From a virus, in IMG/VR virus record IMGVR_UViG_3300034106_004144, positions 32,764-96,763 of that record: 64,000 nt of DNA; one strand, written 5' to 3'. Below are positions 60,518 through 64,000 of this stretch, one piece after another. The notes under the pieces were generated by a model. That model searched no databases. It had not been told where the DNA came from and saw only the letters and a program-made list of their open reading frames with translations. Made by a program: the position numbers and the translations under genes. Position 1 is the stretch's first letter. Every line of letters begins with the position of its first letter.

Positions 60518-61147
60518 ATTGGTATTACTATTAACAACATTGTTAGAGACCACATAAGCCAACTTAAAAAGGCTTATACCCTATTAACAGAAGAGGAGGC
60601 TATTGAGCCAATTAACCCCTTTGATTTGGAATCTTCTTTTCCAAATAAAACATCAACAGAATTGATACAGGAGTTTACTGTAACCGAAACTAGTGATGAA
60701 ATGCCATTAAATGAAGTTAACGAAGAATTTAATGTGTATGAGTTTATGTACCACGAAGCCTCATTTGAGATCTTTGGTAGATCTGAGGAATCTATTGATG
60801 GTATTGTTCGCAAATTAAAAGAATACGAAAAAAAATTAAAGGTGAATATTGTTTTAATTAACAAGGAGTCGCCGAGATCAAAGTGTGCTACATTATTCTT
60901 TTTATCAAAAAACGGATTTGATTTTGATCGAATTTTATTCCCAAAAGATTATAAGAATTTTTGGGATGAAATTGATGTGTTAATAACCGACAACCCAAAG
61001 GCACTCAAGAAAAAACCTAAAAATAAGTATTCAATAAAGGTTAAAAATGATTTTAACATTGACATAAAATCTGATTTTACTATTATTGACTTAAATGATT
61101 ATAAAACTTTAAAAAGTATAATAAAAATGATAAAAGAAAAAGTTTAA
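60512..61147 (+). CDS. HAD-like 5'-nucleotidase relative lacking the catalytic Asp
   Basis: 211 aa. The order MIIGITINNIVRDHISQLKK, EFMYHEASFEIFGRSEESID, CATLFFLSKNGFDFDRILF and DVLITDNPKAL parallels a HAD-like 5'-nucleotidase family of Bacteroidota phages whose start reads IGIDINxVxRD. Here the nucleophile Asp is replaced (IGIT instead of IGID), so phosphatase activity is probably lost; the C-terminal Asp motif (LITDNP) remains. The start codon is inside the right arm of the 15-bp inverted repeat. It stands apart from the sugar operon with its own regulatory region, 1 nt before the next glycosyltransferase gene. It may serve as a structural or regulatory protein. Confidence 0.55.
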   Translation: MIIGITINNIVRDHISQLKKAYTLLTEEEAIEPINPFDLESSFPNKTSTELIQEFTVTETSDEMPLNEVNEEFNVYEFMYHEASFEIFGRSEESIDGIVRKLKEYEKKLKVNIVLINKESPRSKCATLFFLSKNGFDFDRILFPKDYKNFWDEIDVLITDNPKALKKKPKNKYSIKVKNDFNIDIKSDFTIIDLNDYKTLKSIIKMIKEKV

Positions 61148-61148
61148 A

Positions 61149-62225
61149 ATGGAAAAAATAAACGAGACATTAAAAAACATCGAAAGTGCGATCGAAAAAG
61201 TAAAAAACAAAGAAAGTAAAATCGTATTTTTATCACCAGACACAAAAGGTACCGCTAGAGCGAGTGTGTCGTACATTTACCGACAAGCCTTAATATTAAA
61301 AAATGCGGGCTACACAATTAACATTTTACATGAAAAAAATGACTACATCAAAGTTGGTAGTTGGTTGGGTGAGGATTACGACAATTTAGAGCACAAGTCA
61401 ATCGAAAACAATGATTTGACTGTCGGGCCTCAGGATATTATTATTGTTCCTGAAATATATGGAAATGTTTTTGAACAAATATTACAACTACCTGTACAAA
61501 AAGTTATTCTTGCCCAATCTTATGATTATTTGTTAGATAGTTTTTCACCTGGTAAATCCTGGTTAGATTTTGATGTTATGACTTGTTTGACAACATCAAA
61601 AACTTTATCCGATACTATAAGCGAATTAGTACCTTCAAGTAATATTGAATTTGTTAACCCAGGAATCGCTGAATGTTTTTCACCAAGCGAAAAACCGCAA
61701 ATGCCTGTCATTGCAATTCATTGTAGAGATCAAAGAAAAGCGGCAAAAATAATTAAAAGTTTTTATCTAAAATACCCATTATATCGTTTTATTTCTTTTA
61801 AAGATATGCACGGAATGACTGAAAGTGATTTTGCAAAAAATTTAAAAGAATGTGCGTTATCTGTTTGGGTTGACGATGATAGTACATTTGGTACATTTCC
61901 TGTTGAATCTATGAAATGCAATGTTCCTGTTATCGGTAAAGTGCCTAACATTATTCCAGAGTGGATGAATGATGACAACGGTATTTGGGTTTACGATGAA
62001 AATCAAATTGCTGATTTAGCATTTAATTATATAAAAAATTGGATGGAAGATAGCTTACCAGAAAACCTATTAAAAGTAAGTGAAACTGTTGATGGTAAGT
62101 ACACCATGGAATTATTTGAAAAAGCAACAATTGAGGTCTATGACACAATGTTTAAAAAGTGTCTGGATAGACTTAATAGAATAAAAGAAACCTTTGAAAA
62201 AACACTAGAAACTAATGAAAACTAA
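61149..62225 (+). CDS. GT-B glycosyltransferase
   Basis: 358 aa. After a charged helix (EKINETLKNIESAIEKVKNK) there is a Rossmann-like N-terminal half (ASVSYIYRQALILKNAGYTI, IIIVPEIYGNVFEQIL, KVILAQSYDYLLD) and the C-terminal half (CRDQRKAAKIIKSFYLKYPL, LSVWVDDDSTFGTFPVESMK with CNVPVIGKVPNIIPEWM), in which D-x-x-F-G-T-F-P-V-E-S-M-x-C-x-V-P-V is the donor-binding E-x7-E-like pattern of GT4 enzymes. It overlaps the following GT2-like gene by 11 nt. Confidence 0.8.
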   Translation: MEKINETLKNIESAIEKVKNKESKIVFLSPDTKGTARASVSYIYRQALILKNAGYTINILHEKNDYIKVGSWLGEDYDNLEHKSIENNDLTVGPQDIIIVPEIYGNVFEQILQLPVQKVILAQSYDYLLDSFSPGKSWLDFDVMTCLTTSKTLSDTISELVPSSNIEFVNPGIAECFSPSEKPQMPVIAIHCRDQRKAAKIIKSFYLKYPLYRFISFKDMHGMTESDFAKNLKECALSVWVDDDSTFGTFPVESMKCNVPVIGKVPNIIPEWMNDDNGIWVYDENQIADLAFNYIKNWMEDSLPENLLKVSETVDGKYTMELFEKATIEVYDTMFKKCLDRLNRIKETFEKTLETNEN

Positions 62226-63039
62226 TATAGACTTAACAGTTGTTATCCCCGTACACTCAATTGCGGATGAAAAATTTAATGAATTATTGAGCGGTGCGTT
62301 AAATAGTATTGAAAATAATAATATACACCCATCAAACGTAATGATTGTTAGATGCGGTTGTTCTGAAGTTAAAGAAGTTTTGAAAAAATTTGATTTTTCA
62401 AAATATTCTTTTCATGTAACATTACTTGAAAATAAAACAGGAAAATCATTTCAAAACCAAATAAACGAAGCTGCAAAAAATATAGAAACAAAATATTTTA
62501 GCTTTTTAGAATTTGATGACGAGTATTCAGTTAATTGGTTTAAAAATGTTAAACAATATACGGAAGCTTACCCTGAAATTGACATGTTTTTACCCATTAT
62601 AACCGATGTTACAAATGAAAATAATTTTGTTGGATTTACTAATGAAGCAGCTTGGGCTTATAATTTTTCTGATACATTAGGCCAGATTGACCATGAGGTT
62701 TTAAATGAATTCCCAAACATCAATCCAGATGGTATGGTTGTTAAAACCGAAGTCTTTAAAAATATCGGCGGTTACAAATCTTCGATTAAACTCACATTTA
62801 ATTATGAATTTTTACTAAGATTTACTAAAGGTGGTAGAAATATTATGGTTATACCTAAAATTGGTTATAAACATGTCAATATGCGACCAGGTTCTTTATT
62901 CTGGGAATATAAAAATAGTGAAATCCCAGAAATGAGAATTACACCAGAAGAAGCTAAGTTTTGGATGGAAGCTGCTAAAAAAGAATTTTTTTATACTGAA
63001 GATAGACCAATAACATACGAAGAAAATGAAACAGCTTAA
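62215..63039 (+). CDS. GT-A glycosyltransferase, GT2-like
   Basis: 274 aa. IDLTVVIPVHSIADEKFNEL, MIVRCGCSEVKEVLKKFD, QINEAAKNIETKYFSFLEFD (the D-D-E donor site follows) and NPDGMVVKTEVFKNIGGYKS are GT2-like. The end (RITPEEAKFWMEAAKKEFFY) is a helix not typical of the family. It follows the GT-B gene with an 11-nt overlap and precedes the sigma factor by 2 nt, so glycosylation and late transcription are co-expressed. Confidence 0.75.
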   Translation: MKTNIDLTVVIPVHSIADEKFNELLSGALNSIENNNIHPSNVMIVRCGCSEVKEVLKKFDFSKYSFHVTLLENKTGKSFQNQINEAAKNIETKYFSFLEFDDEYSVNWFKNVKQYTEAYPEIDMFLPIITDVTNENNFVGFTNEAAWAYNFSDTLGQIDHEVLNEFPNINPDGMVVKTEVFKNIGGYKSSIKLTFNYEFLLRFTKGGRNIMVIPKIGYKHVNMRPGSLFWEYKNSEIPEMRITPEEAKFWMEAAKKEFFYTEDRPITYEENETA

Positions 63040-63041
63040 AC

Positions 63042-63755
63042 ATGTCAAGAAAGAAAAAAGACCGCAATTATTATGGCGCGGATCAAGAGTCGGCGGTTGT
63101 TGCTTTCTTAAACGCTAAGACGGTATCGGAGAAAGAAAAAATTTATCGCGAGTTCTTACAAGAACCGATTAATAAAATGATCGAAAGTATTATTAGAACT
63201 TACAAACTATATCGACAATCATACGAATTTAACGATTTACACGCAGACACTTTGTCTTTTTTAATGACAAAGTTTGACAAATTTAACCCCGAAAAAGGTA
63301 ATAAATCATTTTCTTATTTTGGTACTGTTTGTAAAAACTACCTTTACAATGAAATGATGAAGGAATATAAAAAAAGTACTTCATTTACAAATATCGATGA
63401 TAGTGAACAAGATTTTTTAAGGAGGGACGATTTACTATATAGAATTGATGAGCAAGAAATTGATTTATCTGATTTTATTGATAAATTATGTAACTCAATA
63501 AAGGAAGAGCTTAAAAACGACAACTTAAATGAAAATGAATTTAAGGTTGGTCATTCCCTAGTTAAAATATTAGAAGATTGGAAAGAATTATTCGCGCAAA
63601 ATGATACGGGCAAAAATTCTACCAAATTCAACAAAAACTTAATTTTACTCTATATCAGAAACATGACTGGTTTAAATACAAAAGAAATCAGAAACAGTAT
63701 GAAAAGATATAAAAGTTTATACGGCTTATTTAAAGATAGATATTTAGATGAGTGA
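63042..63755 (+). CDS. 55: Late-transcription sigma factor, gp55-like
   Basis: 237 aa, a bit longer than T4 gp55 (185 aa). FNDLHADTLSFLMTKFDKFN and EKGNKSFSYFGTVCKNYLYN (about 67-106) form the sigma region 2-like helix pair of T4-like late factors (compare 'a-F-x-K-F-(D/N)-P ... K-a-F-s-Y-f-x-x-i-x-x-N'). A C-terminal helix-turn-helix-like stretch (LLYIRNMTGLNTKEIRNSMK) could bind upstream DNA or the clamp. It would direct host RNA polymerase to late promoters, plausibly the GATATTTATA boxes in this window. Confidence 0.8.
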   Translation: MSRKKKDRNYYGADQESAVVAFLNAKTVSEKEKIYREFLQEPINKMIESIIRTYKLYRQSYEFNDLHADTLSFLMTKFDKFNPEKGNKSFSYFGTVCKNYLYNEMMKEYKKSTSFTNIDDSEQDFLRRDDLLYRIDEQEIDLSDFIDKLCNSIKEELKNDNLNENEFKVGHSLVKILEDWKELFAQNDTGKNSTKFNKNLILLYIRNMTGLNTKEIRNSMKRYKSLYGLFKDRYLDE

Positions 63756-63763
63756 TATTTATA
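63756..63763 (+). promoter_or_regulatory. Putative late promoter box
   Basis: The plus strand reads GTGATATTTATAGTTAAAAC, with TATTTATA at 63756-63763, 15 nt before the ATG at 63779. The box overlaps the gp55-like gene's stop codon region. Confidence 0.6.
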
Positions 63764-63778
63764 GTTAAAACAAATACT

Positions 63779-64000
63779 ATGATTAACAATCAAAGAAAGA
63801 AAAAAATTGATGTTTCTGAAGAAAGCATGAAAGAACTCATGCAAGAAACATATAATGAAATCGTTGATGAAAGAAATAAAGCCTTAACTGCTTATAAAAA
63901 ATTCAGTAAAGACATTAATGAAAATTCAGATATAGCTTTAGTTGGTAAGATTACAAATGATCTTTTAAAAATAATTGATGGAACCATCGAAAAAAAACTA
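63779..64000 (+). CDS. Unknown late protein, cut by window edge
   Basis: At least 74 residues, starting MINNQRKKKIDVSEESMKEL and continuing as a long charged helix (ETYNEIVDERNKALTAYKKF, ALVGKITNDLLKIIDGTIEK). The composition is that of a coiled-coil or scaffold-like protein. It is preceded by a late-type box, so it opens a new late operon that continues beyond the window. The rest is not visible. Confidence 0.65.
   Translation, partial: MINNQRKKKIDVSEESMKELMQETYNEIVDERNKALTAYKKFSKDINENSDIALVGKITNDLLKIIDGTIEKKL

Noticed and set aside
1-64000. tRNA genes, CRISPR arrays, integrase, IS elements
   Set aside because: I looked for cloverleaf-like GC-rich segments with GTTCRA loops, regularly spaced repeats, and recombinase or transposase motifs, and found none in the intergenic regions or among the proteins.

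Overview
The window is a piece of a large, AT-rich, strictly lytic T4-like (Straboviridae-type) myovirus. It contains recognisable relatives of T4 UvsX, Gp32, RNase H, DNA polymerase (gp43), late sigma factor (gp55), tail sheath (gp18), tail tube (gp19), neck proteins (gp13, gp14 and probably gp15), gp53 and the gp26-type tail/baseplate assembly protein, together with a tape-measure-like protein. The host is probably a member of the Bacteroidota (Flavobacteria-like). Several intergenic promoters have the Bacteroidota primary-sigma layout (TTG, exactly 20 nt, TAnnNTTG). Genes start without Shine-Dalgarno sequences, typically at TAAAATG or ATATG. Gp32 ends in the bacterial-SSB-type tip DDLPF. 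No tRNA, CRISPR array, integrase or IS element was seen.

Layout: 1-2.8 kb (minus) carries replication/recombination genes (5'-3' exonuclease, uvsX, gene 32). 2.8-32.5 kb (minus) is the late tail region: three small unknown genes, two giant baseplate proteins of 2409 and 2485 aa (one with C-terminal wall-degrading domains, one with an OmpA-like domain), a 974-aa structural protein, gp53-like protein, tape measure, assembly chaperone with a likely programmed frameshift, tube, sheath and gp15/gp14-like proteins. A Vsr-like nuclease gene sits on the plus strand at 26.7 kb, and an apparent small non-coding RNA unit lies between tube and sheath. 32.5-34.8 kb (plus) holds a small acidic protein and an SNF2 helicase, convergent with a gp88-family gene. 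36.0-41.0 kb (plus) holds gp13 and a run of structural or adhesin-like genes. 41.1-44.3 kb is the DNA polymerase, with an extra domain inserted between the exonuclease and palm. 44.3-47.1 kb is a late-type operon of small genes including a holin-like protein.

47.1-59.7 kb (plus) is the most distinctive part: a nearly gapless block of about 18 genes dominated by sugar chemistry. It contains two nucleotidyltransferases, a cupin, several GT-A and GT-B glycosyltransferases, a NeuA-like CMP-nonulosonate synthetase, a GT29-type sialyltransferase, a shortened DegT-type aminotransferase, a NeuD-like acetyltransferase, a methyltransferase, a NeuB-like synthase and a HAD phosphatase, with dUTPase and an HD-like gene interspersed. 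Together these could make, activate and transfer a sialic-acid-like sugar. The block starts behind a host-type promoter, so it may act on the infected cell surface, although virion decoration is also possible. 59.7-64 kb holds PhoH, a HAD-like relic preceded by a long perfect inverted repeat that covers its start codon, two more glycosyltransferases, the gp55-like late sigma factor and a truncated gene.

Regulation can be partly read from the sequence. Host-type promoters precede gene 32, the SNF2 operon, the polymerase and the sugar block. A second motif, GATATTTATA (the reverse complement of the T4 late box TATAAATA), sits 11-41 nt before the first gene of each structural operon and is the likely late promoter used with the gp55-like factor.
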